This document shows positions 37,080 through 47,068 of a stretch of 64,000 nucleotides of DNA, in pieces. Numbering within the stretch: position 1 is the stretch's first letter; each line of letters starts with the position of its first letter. The stretch spans positions 1,860,001-1,924,000 of the forward strand of contig CP146203.1 in the NCBI GenBank assembly GCA_039995105.1, in the 5' to 3' direction. Below the pieces are notes generated by a model. That model saw only the letters and a list, made by a program, of their open reading frames with translations. It had not been told where the DNA came from and did no database searches. This DNA is from Jonesiaceae bacterium BS-20. Its GTDB lineage: Bacteria; Actinomycetota; Actinomycetes; Actinomycetales; Cellulomonadaceae. The translations under genes were made by a program, and so were the position numbers.

Positions 37080-39596
37080 TCACGGACAATCAGCAACTAC
37101 AAACCAACCGTCCGCAGTGTGATTGACTCCAAAGCTCCCGCAGCGCGCGGTGTCCCATGCTCGGGCACCGATTTGGCTGAAGAGTTCAACCGTTTGTTGG
37201 TGGGGGTGGCCGTAAGAGTTGTCTTTACCAAAGGAGAATAACGCGAGCTCGGGTGCCAGTAGCCGGGCAAGTGCCGGGTCCTGTACTCGTGATCCGTGGT
37301 GGGCTACTTTCACCAGGTCATAGGTTGGGTTGTCGCGGGTCAACAGCGTCTCTAGGAGAGACCGCTGACCGGTCATCTCAAGGTCGCCTAGGAAGAGCAT
37401 TGTTGTTTCGGTCCCTAGTTGTACATCGAGAACCAGGCTGGAATCGTTTTGCACCTCGCCGCCAAGAACTGCGTGCGCGGACAATCGCTCGACCAGTTGT
37501 GCGGTGGGCCCCAAAACCTGCCAAGTTACCTGTCCGTGGCTACCGGTCATGGCGGTGCTGCCCATCTCAAGGGGTAGGCCCACCCGGTCCAGCAGCGACT
37601 CGATCTTCCGGGTCTGGTCTTGTTGCTCCCCTCCGTCAATTACGGGAGACCCCACGACTCTGCGGACCTTGGTAGTTGCCAGAAGTTGCTGCAACCCGCC
37701 GGTGTGATCGACATGGAAGTGGGTGAGGAAGAGGACCGCAATAGTGTCCACGCCAAATTGCCGCAGACAATGAGCCACCGGGGCATCCGGTGGACCGGTA
37801 TCAATCATGAGTGCCTGTCCCCCACCTAGGTTGACCAACAGTGCATCGCCCTGGCCAACGTCGCAGGACGCCACCTGCCATTGGTCGCCAAAGTGAGAAG
37901 TGCCGCCCAGTTGGGCAAGCCAAGGAGGCCTGAGCCAGGCCACCACATTCAACGTCGCTAGCAGGCCAATAACAACGCCAATGGTCTTGACCGGGCCTCC
38001 CAATTGGGAAAGCAGGAGCGGTTGCTGCGCTAGGCGCTGTTGCAAGCGTAATGGCAAGCGCCCAACCATGAATCTTGCCATGGCTGATGGCAGCCGTGGC
38101 GGGGCAAAAAACAGTGCGAGCCCCGCGACAGTCACTCCAGCCAGAATGATCACTCCCAGCCAGCCGGGCCACCATTGGATCGAAGCTCCGGGCAACCCGG
38201 CAAAGAAAAATGCAACCTTGGCAATCCACCAGGTAGCACCACTGGCGATTGTGACCATCAGGTTACCTGCCCACGGCCAAAGTGGCCCCACTAAAGTTGC
38301 CCCGACCGCGCCCAACGTGGCGGGTACGAGGGCCGGGGTTGCAGCTAGATTCGCGGGAACCGAGTACATGCTGATCTGTGGTTCCAATAAAATTAGGATT
38401 GGGGCACAGGCCAGTTGGGCAGCGACCGGCACGGCCAAAACGAGGGCCAGCTTCTTTGGCATCCACCATCTAGGTTGGTGATCGTTGTGCAGCAATTTGG
38501 CAATTGGTGCGGTTCCAACGATCAGTCCCCCGGTTGCCAAGACGCTTAAGACGAATCCAAATTGGCGCGCCAACCACGGGTCAATAATCAGCAGAACCAG
38601 CACTGCAACAGCCCATGAGGTCAATGACCCGCTGGGACGTCCCAGAACCGTGGCAAACACCATCACTCCGCACATCACTGCGGCTCGTTGGACAGAAGGC
38701 TCAGGGTGTACGAGCGCCACAAATCCCACCATGAAAACGGCGACCAACATGGCACGGAGCCAGCGAGGACAAAACCATAAGCTAGCAGAAACCACCATGA
38801 ATATGATGGCAAAGTGCGACCCTGAGACCGCAGTAATGTGGGTCAGGCTCGTGGTTTTCATTGCCTGGGAAAGGTCCTCGGTCATGGCTGAGGTATCCCC
38901 GATGCCCGCACCCGGCACCAGCCCGCGGGCCTGGGCAGACAGGGGTTCGGTGCGACGCATCAAACCTGCTCGCAGGTGATTGGTAGCCCTGTTGAGGCCC
39001 TGCGGCTCCGTCAAGATTTGCAGTCCGGGCTCCGCAAACATCCGGGCATGCTGCGCCTGACCGGGCTCTGTTGGTTTCAGGTTTCCTGCGGCTGCAATGA
39101 TCGCCCCGTATGCAGGTAATCCGACCGGATCCAAGGCATCAACCATGAGCTGGATATCCACGTTGGCTGACGTTATTTGACCGCGGGCCACCACGCGTTC
39201 CACACGCAAAACAAACCGGTAAGCTCCACTATCAAAGCGTTTGGAGTTCACGGCTTTGGGTTGCGAAACAACCTTGCCAATCACTTGGACCCGGTGCTCA
39301 CCGCGGGCCAATTGTGGAATTGAAGAATTCTGGACCCCTAGGAGGTGTCCAGCAAGTACACCGAGGATCAGACCAACGATAATCCCACTCAGTCCCGCGC
39401 TCTGGGTGTAAGACACTACGTTCGCAGACCACCTGCGACCATGGAAGTTGGCCAACATAAGAACGGCAAGGCCCGCGGATACTAAGCCAAGCGCCCAGAT
39501 GAAAACTGTCTGGGCGGCTGACCCAACCAAGATCGCGATAAGTATCCACGCCGACAACGCAACCGGGATCAGACGTAGATCCCGATAAACCAGCAC
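37080..39596 (-). CDS. comEC: ComEC/Rec2 competence-type membrane channel with metallo-beta-lactamase domain
   Basis: 838 residues from GTG 39596. N-terminal membrane segments, DUF4131 region (about 90-190), competence domain with about ten helices (AVSGSHFAIIFM), then a C-terminal metallo-beta-lactamase domain from about 580 with THFHVDHTGG and AHHGS. In competent bacteria it imports single-stranded DNA; with ComEA alone, transformation is not proven. A longer frame to 39707 overlaps comEA and is rejected. Confidence 0.92.
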   Translation of the reverse strand: MLVYRDLRLIPVALSAWILIAILVGSAAQTVFIWALGLVSAGLAVLMLANFHGRRWSANVVSYTQSAGLSGIIVGLILGVLAGHLLGVQNSSIPQLARGEHRVQVIGKVVSQPKAVNSKRFDSGAYRFVLRVERVVARGQITSANVDIQLMVDALDPVGLPAYGAIIAAAGNLKPTEPGQAQHARMFAEPGLQILTEPQGLNRATNHLRAGLMRRTEPLSAQARGLVPGAGIGDTSAMTEDLSQAMKTTSLTHITAVSGSHFAIIFMVVSASLWFCPRWLRAMLVAVFMVGFVALVHPEPSVQRAAVMCGVMVFATVLGRPSGSLTSWAVAVLVLLIIDPWLARQFGFVLSVLATGGLIVGTAPIAKLLHNDHQPRWWMPKKLALVLAVPVAAQLACAPILILLEPQISMYSVPANLAATPALVPATLGAVGATLVGPLWPWAGNLMVTIASGATWWIAKVAFFFAGLPGASIQWWPGWLGVIILAGVTVAGLALFFAPPRLPSAMARFMVGRLPLRLQQRLAQQPLLLSQLGGPVKTIGVVIGLLATLNVVAWLRPPWLAQLGGTSHFGDQWQVASCDVGQGDALLVNLGGGQALMIDTGPPDAPVAHCLRQFGVDTIAVLFLTHFHVDHTGGLQQLLATTKVRRVVGSPVIDGGEQQDQTRKIESLLDRVGLPLEMGSTAMTGSHGQVTWQVLGPTAQLVERLSAHAVLGGEVQNDSSLVLDVQLGTETTMLFLGDLEMTGQRSLLETLLTRDNPTYDLVKVAHHGSRVQDPALARLLAPELALFSFGKDNSYGHPHQQTVELFSQIGARAWDTARCGSFGVNHTADGWFVVADCP

Positions 39597-39598
39597 AC

Positions 39599-40522
39599 CT
39601 AATCCACGGTGATGAGGTCTTGCACGTTCCCCATGACTGCCGGGCCAATTCCCGAGACACTCATGAGGTCGGACTTTTGAGCAAAGCCGCCGTTGGTCTC
39701 CCGCCACGCAATGATTCGGCTAGCAAGGGCGGGACCAATCCCGGGCAACGTCTCAAGTTGTGCTTGGGTAGCGGTATTAAGATCTACCAAGGAATCATCC
39801 TGTGTTGCTTGCTCCGGGCCGCTGCCAACTGCGTGCGGATGTTCTGCCGGGCCTCCAAAGAGTGCGGGAGGTTCCTCCCCCACTGCGGGCACATAGATCT
39901 GCTCCCCGTCCTGGATGACACGGGCCAGGTTAACGGCGGCAGGGTCGGCTTGCGTGGTCAGTCCCCCGGCCGCTGTGACCGCATCTGAAACACGTGCCCC
40001 ATTGACCAAAGTGACTACACCTGGGTCCGCCACTTGCCCCGCCACGTGGACCACCGCGTGTCCCGAGGGACCTTGATCCTGTTCAGGCCCGTCCGGTACG
40101 GACGCAACGGCCACCGCGCCTTGTTGTTCGGTTCCCGGCTGTGGACCCTGCGTACTAGGCATCTCATCTTCAACATTAACGACAACTTCGGGCGGTGAAT
40201 CCAACGTAACTGGAATCTGTTTGCTGCCAGTTACCGCTCTAATCGAGACTGCTGCACCGATCACACCGATTAAGACGATGAGAATGACGCCGGCGCGCAT
40301 TCCTAGCGCCCATCTGCGCCTGACCCGCTGCGCGGATAAAAATCCATCATGCTCAAGGGGGTGCCCATGCGCGGCCGCGTATCCAGTGGCGACCGCCGAC
40401 ATCGCGGAGTGCAGTGTTCCTTGGTCTCGCTCCGGTATGGCGGCGTGTGTTGGCGCAGCTTCATCCGCAGCGCTGGAGTCTAACTCGGCTGTGGGAAATA
40501 GGTCTTCAATACGATTGGTCAC
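39599..40522 (-). CDS. comEA: ComEA family DNA-binding membrane protein
   Basis: 307 residues. Cytoplasmic N-terminus of about 85 residues, one membrane helix (about 70-92, MRAGVILIVLIGVIGAAVS), SLBB-like fold (HVAGQVADPGVVTLVNGARV), then C-terminal helix-hairpin-helix pair (VDLNTATQAQLETLPGIGP, LMSVSGIGPAVM). Binds duplex DNA outside the membrane. GTG start; immediately upstream of comEC. Confidence 0.93.
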   Translation of the reverse strand: MTNRIEDLFPTAELDSSAADEAAPTHAAIPERDQGTLHSAMSAVATGYAAAHGHPLEHDGFLSAQRVRRRWALGMRAGVILIVLIGVIGAAVSIRAVTGSKQIPVTLDSPPEVVVNVEDEMPSTQGPQPGTEQQGAVAVASVPDGPEQDQGPSGHAVVHVAGQVADPGVVTLVNGARVSDAVTAAGGLTTQADPAAVNLARVIQDGEQIYVPAVGEEPPALFGGPAEHPHAVGSGPEQATQDDSLVDLNTATQAQLETLPGIGPALASRIIAWRETNGGFAQKSDLMSVSGIGPAVMGNVQDLITVD

Positions 40523-40652
40523 TCTTTGAGGCTAGATACGCGGGTATCTTCCGTCCCGGGAGCAAAGGCGTGGTGCGCGCAAGGGTGCATGAGCATCCCG
40601 GCTATTGCGGTGTGGATAACCTCGGGGCACCCTCAAAAGGTAGCTTGCCGGG

Positions 40653-41501
40653 TTAAGCCCAGGTCAACGCCACCAGGCCGGGTCCCACGTGGGCTCCCAA
40701 CACTGCCGATGCCGCAGTGACGAACACTGGCTTGGCAAGTTCGGTTGTGATGCGTTGCGCTAACTGGTCCGCGTGGGTTCGGTTGCCAAAGTAGTGCACC
40801 CCAAACTCCACCCCCGGTAGGACTCGGGCAACCGTGGCCCGTTGGTACATCTGTCCAAGTGCCGCGTTACGGGAGCGTAATTTTGCTGCGATTTGGATCT
40901 CACCGTTGGAAAGCACGAGCAGTGGTTTGAGACCCAATGCGGTTCCAACCGCCGCGAGTGGCCCTGAAAGTCGACCACCACGGCGCAGATGCTCGAGGGA
41001 GTCCACCATGAATAACGCTCCGGCACGTTTGGTACGGGCCTCAATCGCCGCAACCACAGCCTGGGCGTTGGCCCCATCACTCGCGGCCTGTGCGCCCGCC
41101 CGGGCCGCAATACCCAGGGCCAGCCCCGCTAATCCAGAGTCTAGAACCGTGACTCGGCCAGGCCATTGGCGCGCCGCCATTGATGCGGTTTGGAATGTCC
41201 CGGACAGCGCTCCTGAAATATGAACGGCCACGATATCGGTGTAACCCTGCGCGAATGCGGACGCAAACAGCGCCGTAAATTCTTCCAGGTTCGGTTGGGA
41301 GGTACTAACTTCCGTACCCTGTTCGAGATGAGCGACCACCGTGTCGAAGTCGATCTCGGTGCCTTCCCGGAACGACTGCCCGGCGACATTGATATGCAGT
41401 GAAATTCTACGCAGACCACTGACCCCACCATCAAGGTCGCCCAATGATGCCGTTGAGTCTGTCACCACGAGCACCCGGTGGCCTTGATCTAAGCTGTTCA
41501 C
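40653..41501 (-). CDS. DegV family fatty-acid-binding protein
   Basis: 282 residues. DegV signature begins VLVVTDSTASLGD; IAVHISGALSGTFQ is the lipid-pocket region. Relatives (FakB) present fatty acids to a kinase. No FakA in the window. GTG 41501 without a ribosome site; TATCCT (41513-41508) lies 6 nt upstream, so likely leaderless. Confidence 0.93.
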   Translation of the reverse strand: MNSLDQGHRVLVVTDSTASLGDLDGGVSGLRRISLHINVAGQSFREGTEIDFDTVVAHLEQGTEVSTSQPNLEEFTALFASAFAQGYTDIVAVHISGALSGTFQTASMAARQWPGRVTVLDSGLAGLALGIAARAGAQAASDGANAQAVVAAIEARTKRAGALFMVDSLEHLRRGGRLSGPLAAVGTALGLKPLLVLSNGEIQIAAKLRSRNAALGQMYQRATVARVLPGVEFGVHYFGNRTHADQLAQRITTELAKPVFVTAASAVLGAHVGPGLVALTWA

Positions 41502-41648
41502 CCTCTAAGGATAGGCGGCAAAACGCAATACCTAGTTTCTTAACTCACCATCGCAGCCATCCGACTGCAGGATGACGATAGTTGCCATCTCTTTGCGTAA
41601 ACTTGCCACAGTATGCTGTTCCATGGATCAAGGGTCTTGAAGGTTGTT

Positions 41649-42905
41649 ATGTCTTGTCAGTCGAAAAACAGGTTGCCCAAGGTGGTGACCGCAATTGGGC
41701 TATCAGTCGCTGTCGCAACACTCGTCACAGGTTGCGGCATGTACATGCTGGGGAATCAGGAGTACGGATATTCCACCGCAGACTCCGAGTACCTCACGGA
41801 ACAGCCTGAGTCCGGCGCAATTTCACCCAATACCCTGTTGGTTGATCTCTATGGCAGCCCCGTCGAAGTTCGGATCCTACCTCACGTAACCGATGTCCCC
41901 CTCGCGGGCGCCGGGGTTGCGACCAGTTACGTCCATGATCCCGCCAACGCAGAAATCTTCAGCGTGCGAGGAGTCAACGCCGACGGTGAACTCGTTGGGA
42001 TTCTGGGCTCTCAGCCTCCCCAAGCGGGTCAGGTGGGCCCTGTCTCTGGAACTCTAGGGACGCTCGAGGAGGGCAATTTCAAACCGTTAGCTTCTCCCAG
42101 CGCATCCCAACCCGACTCTGCGGAGTACACCATAGGTCAGGTAGCTACCACCGAAGAAGCCATTATTTGGAGCCAGGCACCCGCCGGTTCCCAAGATTGG
42201 CAAGTGTTCTATCAGGATGGCTCTGGAACCCAACAGAACCTAAAATTACCCGGCACACCTTGGACCCTGCTTGACCAGAGCTTACAAATGCGTTCCCGTA
42301 GCGACGGTGACCTGATCATGGTGGGTACCCAAGAACCCGGTGACCCACCGGGGATTCGCTACCTTGTGCAAAAACTCGGTGACGACCCCCAAGACCTCAT
42401 CTTTGACGGACAAGACTTTCAGTTTCTCAAGCTAACCACCCAGGGGCTCCTGACGGTTTCTTCAAATCAGGGTCCCGCAGAGGTTAGATTACGGTCACTT
42501 TTTTGGTTGTCCGGGGCCTATTACATGGAACCGCTGCGGTACCGCGATGCTGATCAGATCCACGATGTCGCATCTTCCGGCCCCGTGGTTGCAGTCAGTG
42601 GTGTCAACGGCGCGGATAGTTGGGTGGACATCCTGAGCCTTGATTTTGTTAGCCAAGCGACCCGGGTACCGATCTCCGGTCCGGCCAGTTCCCTTCAAGT
42701 TTGCGGCTCCCGGGTGGGTTGGATTGCCGAAAACGCTAACAATGTTCCAACCGCCTACCTGCTCGACACAACGAGCAATGAAGTAGTTGTCTTGCCCACC
42801 ACCGAAAATGCTGGGGAGCTGTTCTGTTCAGCAAACTCGTTTGCGGTGACAAGTTTTGACACCGAGGGTACCTACTTGGGCACCGAGGTCACCAACTTCA
42901 ACTAG
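41649..42905 (+). CDS. Putative secreted lipoprotein, beta-propeller-like
   Basis: 418 residues. Signal peptide with lipobox VTGC (Cys about residue 29). The remainder is beta-rich with repeated blocks (ITEEAIIWSQ-like, ISGPASSLQVCGSRVGWIAEN), suggesting a propeller of 40-60 residue blades; no enzyme motif seen. ATG 41649 has GAAGG 5 nt upstream; ATG 41613 lacks one. Convergent with the Jet operon. Confidence 0.75.
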   Translation: MSCQSKNRLPKVVTAIGLSVAVATLVTGCGMYMLGNQEYGYSTADSEYLTEQPESGAISPNTLLVDLYGSPVEVRILPHVTDVPLAGAGVATSYVHDPANAEIFSVRGVNADGELVGILGSQPPQAGQVGPVSGTLGTLEEGNFKPLASPSASQPDSAEYTIGQVATTEEAIIWSQAPAGSQDWQVFYQDGSGTQQNLKLPGTPWTLLDQSLQMRSRSDGDLIMVGTQEPGDPPGIRYLVQKLGDDPQDLIFDGQDFQFLKLTTQGLLTVSSNQGPAEVRLRSLFWLSGAYYMEPLRYRDADQIHDVASSGPVVAVSGVNGADSWVDILSLDFVSQATRVPISGPASSLQVCGSRVGWIAENANNVPTAYLLDTTSNEVVVLPTTENAGELFCSANSFAVTSFDTEGTYLGTEVTNFN

Positions 42906-42947
42906 CACTGCACGGCTTCACCCGCTGTCGCTTCGAAGCGTTTGGCT

Positions 42948-42987
42948 CGAGGGTTGGCACCAGCACTGCGGCCGGCGCCAACCCTCG
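42948..42987. terminator. Terminator between lipoprotein gene and jetC
   Basis: 11-bp stem CGAGGGTTGGC (42948-42958) with 42977-42987, 18-nt loop. Placed between convergent genes. Confidence 0.65.
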
Positions 42988-42998
42988 TTGGGTCTGTG

Positions 42999-45900
42999 TT
43001 AACCCACCGTGATGCCCTTGAGCTCGGCGGCATCAGCAGCCAACGCCCACGTGAGGTTCGTGTGACCTCGATCGTCCTTCACCGTCTGAATGAGTAGGGC
43101 GAGATGCGGTTCCAGTGCGGAAACCTTATCCAGCGGGGACCCAATGATCAGTTGGAAACCTAGCCCCTGCCATGCGGCTACGCTGCGGCCGGCAAACCTA
43201 TGGTCTGCCTTAATGAAAGCCTCGTCCAAGAACACCGGTGCATACCGAGGGTGCAAGGCATCGGCATCGCCAAGTTGGTAACGCAGAGCCGCCCCCACAA
43301 TGAACGCGACCAACTCCTGCGACTCTCCACCAGACTTGCCTGCGATGTGGTCGTATACCGAGACGTGGTTGCCATCAAGGTCAACCGCCTGCGCACTGAC
43401 TCGTACGTGCTCACGCACGTCGATGAGTCTGCGGTGCTCGGGCGAGGTCACCCTGATTCGGTTCAGTAGCCGCTCCATCGCCAAGAAACGTTCTTCTTGT
43501 TCAATAGGCGTGGCGCCCTGCCCAGATGCTTGAGCTAAGGCCCGAAGTTCCTTGCGGAACTGCGTAATATCCGGCGACTGCGTGAGCGTCGCGGTGATTT
43601 GCAGCCGGTGGTGGTTGTCTTGGAACGGCAGTTGAATCAAGATGTCATTGACCGGTTCCATGCGTTGCCTGATTTCATCAACGGCTTGGTTCATTTCCGC
43701 GCCCAGGCGGGTCAATTCTTGGCCCGAAAGCTTGGTTACGTTCTTGTTCCACTTCTCACGGATCGCGAACAGCCCCTGGTGTTCCAACTCATCCAGAATC
43801 CGTTTGAAATCCGGGTAGGAGGAATCCGGATCGATCCCCAAGTTTGGGTTGGGCCAGGTTGCCCTGAACCGATCAAAGATCTGCGTTAGCTCAGCCGCCG
43901 CGCCGTCTGCGGTTCGCTGCGCCAGTTCAAGGCCGTGGCCAAGATCCTTAGCAACCGATTGCATGCCGGCTTCCAGAGCGCTCAGAGATTTCTTCCAGTT
44001 GCCTTGCCCTAGGAGTTCGTCGAGGTGCGCGATCTGGGCGGCGGTGACCACGATTTCGCTGTTCTCGCAGTCGCTAACCGCATCCTTGGCTTCATCTTCA
44101 AGGTCGGCCAGCTGGGCAAATTCCTGCTCCAACCGGTCCATCTTGGCCAGGGCAGCGCTTCGATTGGTCCGCGTCCGCTCAATCGCTGCAACCAGGTCCT
44201 TTTCCTCGGCCCGCAGCGCAACAAGGACATCGTTTCCGGCAACGAGGTCGCTCAGCTGCTCATGACGCTGCTCGACCTTCTTTGCCAGTGTCGCGGTATC
44301 AATCTGGTCCCAGTTGATAGCCAACAACTGCTGATGCAAAAGATAGTTTTGGCGGTGCTGCTGGCCTTGCGTGGTGATCGCGTCAACCAATCGCTCGGCC
44401 ACCAACGCTTCTTCCTGCAACGCAGCTGCCTGGGCAATAAGCTCCGTAATCTTGGATTCATTTGAGAACCCCAAGACGGATCCCTGACCTTGACCACCGT
44501 GCTGGCCGCGCTGTCCTTGACGGACCTGACCGGTGACGGTCAGGGCCCGCGGGTACTTAGCCAATTCCTCTGGGCCTGCCACGCAGACAAAATCGAAGGA
44601 CTCTTCTAACCGTTGGACAAGCCACCCGGTGAAGCGACCGCGTTTGTAATCCATTCGACCCGGCAGCGAGTGCCGCTCGGTGGGCTCACGGAACACCACG
44701 TCGGTTGGCACGCCCTCAAACCTAATCCGGCGCGACGTAGTCAAAGAGTTGATCGCGGTCCGGACCCGCCCAAGATCTTGCTCGTCCACCAGCAGCGTTG
44801 TTGCAAATCCACCGAGTGCCTGGCCAATTGCGCCCCGCCAGTTCTCATACTCTGCGCGGATCTCAACGAGTTCGCCCACAAATGGTAGATCGTCTTCCGC
44901 TAGGCCTAGGGCCTGGGCAAACTCACAGCGTGCGGCGTGGAGGTCCGCTGGGATGTTTCCCTTACGGTTGCGCAGCGAATGAATTTCAAGGCGGTTCTGG
45001 TCAATTTGGGTGGCAATTTCATCCTTGGCCTTCATAGCCTCGTACTGCGTCACCCTAAATTGTTCCTGTGCGGAAGTATCCGCGGAGACAAACCGGGCTG
45101 ATTCCTTTGCCAACCGGTCAAAGTCCTGCTTGCCGCTTACTTCCTGACCCACTTGACCGGCAAGGCGGTCAAACGTGGCGCGCGCGGACGTAATCTTGGC
45201 CAGCTCATTTTCGAGCACGCGGATATCGCGGTTGAGACCATCTATTTGGTCGCCGCCACTTGAGCGCTGGCGTTCTTGGACTTGGGCAAGCGTGTTCTCG
45301 TCGACCTGCAGTTGCGCTGCGGCAGCTACCGATGCCTGTTTGGCCTCCCCGTGCGCCTCACGGTTGGCAGCAACCGCGGTATCAATCAGGTCGATTACCT
45401 GATTGGCCCGCCATAGGGTGAAGGGACTGGGTTGATCAGCCCCATTATTTGCGCCAATAGCGGTGATCAACCGGGCTTGGTCCAGGCTCGCCTGACGGGT
45501 ACGGTGCAGGCCCGCAATGGGAGCGAGAAGCTCGACTTGGGCACCCGCCATCTGCATCTCGGCGCGGATGGATGCTAGTTCATCAAAGTGGGCGATTGCC
45601 GCTGCAGCTACCGCAAAAGTTTTGGGTTCTTCCAACACCATTTGCTTGTACAAGGCATCAACGGTGGTGATCTGCTGCCCTGCTTGAATGCGGGCCAGCA
45701 AGGCCATGGCTTTGTGTCCATCACCGGACGCACCGATCCCGAGGACCGAGTGCAGCCTGGTGGCAAAGGCGGTGTCGGTGTCATACAGAGTCAACCCGAG
45801 GGCCGAGGTGAGGATGCCACGAGGGAACCGGCCCACGGCGAATTCCTCAAGCCGGGTGAGGTCAAAGGCGCCCTCATAGGTCGCCCGGAAGAAGGTGCAA

Positions 45901-46373
45901 TCCTCGTTCTTGGTAGCGCCACGGGGCACATAGAAAATCCGGAGGGCAGTGAAGATGGTGCCGGACTGATCAGACCAAGTCATCGCCAGCGCGGACCACG
46001 TATCTGACTGGTCCCCACGCAGGACCGTCTCCTTGACGGTCTGATCGCCCTGTTCAAGCCGGTCATCGATCTTGCCGCGCACATAGCTGATGATGTTGCG
46101 CTGGTCCTTGCCGCGGGCCCGGCCCGCGGTCGCTCCGTTGGAAGCCCCGTTAAACGGCGTGGTGTGCGGCATCATCAGCGCAATATAGGCATCGAGAAGC
46201 GTTGACTTCCCCGTACCTGATCCGCCGGAAATAAGGGTGCCATCCGGGTGGAACGGAACCGCATGATATCCGGAATATCCACCCCAGTTCACCAGTTGCA
46301 TGCTGCGCGCTGTCCACTGCTGGCCCGTTGAAGCCGCCGGAATCAAGCCAAAAAGTGACTCCACAAATGTCAT
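42999..46373 (-). CDS. jetC: SMC-like ATPase of a Wadjet/MksBEF-type complex (JetC/MksB)
   Basis: 1124 residues. N-terminal ATPase half with Walker A GGSGTGKST (about 50-58), long coiled-coil arms with a central hinge region, then the C-terminal half with signature SGGESQELV (about 1014) and Walker B APVFLDEAF (about 1047). Resembles MukB-like SMC ATPases that extrude DNA loops. ATG 46373 overlaps the jetB stop (ATGA). Last gene of the operon; no JetD follows. Confidence 0.9.
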   Translation of the reverse strand: MTFVESLFGLIPAASTGQQWTARSMQLVNWGGYSGYHAVPFHPDGTLISGGSGTGKSTLLDAYIALMMPHTTPFNGASNGATAGRARGKDQRNIISYVRGKIDDRLEQGDQTVKETVLRGDQSDTWSALAMTWSDQSGTIFTALRIFYVPRGATKNEDCTFFRATYEGAFDLTRLEEFAVGRFPRGILTSALGLTLYDTDTAFATRLHSVLGIGASGDGHKAMALLARIQAGQQITTVDALYKQMVLEEPKTFAVAAAAIAHFDELASIRAEMQMAGAQVELLAPIAGLHRTRQASLDQARLITAIGANNGADQPSPFTLWRANQVIDLIDTAVAANREAHGEAKQASVAAAAQLQVDENTLAQVQERQRSSGGDQIDGLNRDIRVLENELAKITSARATFDRLAGQVGQEVSGKQDFDRLAKESARFVSADTSAQEQFRVTQYEAMKAKDEIATQIDQNRLEIHSLRNRKGNIPADLHAARCEFAQALGLAEDDLPFVGELVEIRAEYENWRGAIGQALGGFATTLLVDEQDLGRVRTAINSLTTSRRIRFEGVPTDVVFREPTERHSLPGRMDYKRGRFTGWLVQRLEESFDFVCVAGPEELAKYPRALTVTGQVRQGQRGQHGGQGQGSVLGFSNESKITELIAQAAALQEEALVAERLVDAITTQGQQHRQNYLLHQQLLAINWDQIDTATLAKKVEQRHEQLSDLVAGNDVLVALRAEEKDLVAAIERTRTNRSAALAKMDRLEQEFAQLADLEDEAKDAVSDCENSEIVVTAAQIAHLDELLGQGNWKKSLSALEAGMQSVAKDLGHGLELAQRTADGAAAELTQIFDRFRATWPNPNLGIDPDSSYPDFKRILDELEHQGLFAIREKWNKNVTKLSGQELTRLGAEMNQAVDEIRQRMEPVNDILIQLPFQDNHHRLQITATLTQSPDITQFRKELRALAQASGQGATPIEQEERFLAMERLLNRIRVTSPEHRRLIDVREHVRVSAQAVDLDGNHVSVYDHIAGKSGGESQELVAFIVGAALRYQLGDADALHPRYAPVFLDEAFIKADHRFAGRSVAAWQGLGFQLIIGSPLDKVSALEPHLALLIQTVKDDRGHTNLTWALAADAAELKGITVG

Positions 46374-47068
46374 ACGTCTGCGTCCTCGTTCTGGGCCAAG
46401 CCATGGTTTTCTTGCAACCACGCGGTAAGTTCTTGCAATCGTTCAATAGGTAGCAGGACCTCGATCACCGGGGAGATGCGGAACCTGCCGCTCTCAACCT
46501 CACGTACGATTCCCTCGCGCGCAAGTTGGGCTAGGGCCGTTTGTGCCTCGGATTTGCGTGACGCAAGGTTGGTCTCTTCAGGGGAGATAAAGGACAAGGC
46601 AAACTCAATGAGATCTTCCCCATCCACAAATGCGGCAGTCTCCCCCAACGTCATTTGCTGGCGGAACGTATTTCGCAGGTTCACCAGCAACAACGTCTCC
46701 ACGCGCCGGTACGACTCATCCTTAATCAAGATGGGGATGTTCAGACCGTCTTCACGGAGCTGGACTTTATAGGCGATCTCGTAATTGCGGTCAACCACCA
46801 GTTCCAAGAACATGTCATGGAATCGCGATTCCAACGTATCTTGATGTAGCAAGATGGCCTGCCAAACCAACGGGTTGTCCGCGGCCTCAATGAAGCGGCG
46901 AGCCAACAACATGGTCAGTGCGCGGCGCGCGTCATACGGCAACTGGCCGCGATCGCCATCGAACAAGAACGGGAGTTCTTGTTCAACGGCCACCGGCGTC
47001 ACAAACGCCTCTGCCGTGTTAGCCAATACCGGTTCTTGGTCAGTTTGCAGATCGTCTAACTCAGACAT
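46370..47068 (-). CDS. jetB: KITE-type subunit, DUF4194 family (JetB/MksE)
   Basis: 232 residues. Family member of DUF4194; two winged-helix modules expected, binding the kleisin. Recognisable YDARRALTMLLARRFIEA and LIKDESYRRVETLLLVNLR. ATG 47068 (MSELDDLQ) has GAGGAAAAG 2-6 nt upstream and overlaps the jetA stop by 8 nt. Acidic N-terminus, then a C-terminal ELTAWLQEN tail. Confidence 0.88.
   Translation of the reverse strand: MSELDDLQTDQEPVLANTAEAFVTPVAVEQELPFLFDGDRGQLPYDARRALTMLLARRFIEAADNPLVWQAILLHQDTLESRFHDMFLELVVDRNYEIAYKVQLREDGLNIPILIKDESYRRVETLLLVNLRNTFRQQMTLGETAAFVDGEDLIEFALSFISPEETNLASRKSEAQTALAQLAREGIVREVESGRFRISPVIEVLLPIERLQELTAWLQENHGLAQNEDADV

Noticed and set aside
39597-39707. 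Longer comEC N-terminus
   Set aside because: The extra 37 codons overlap comEA and read as its shadow; the GTG at 39596 directly after comEA fits.
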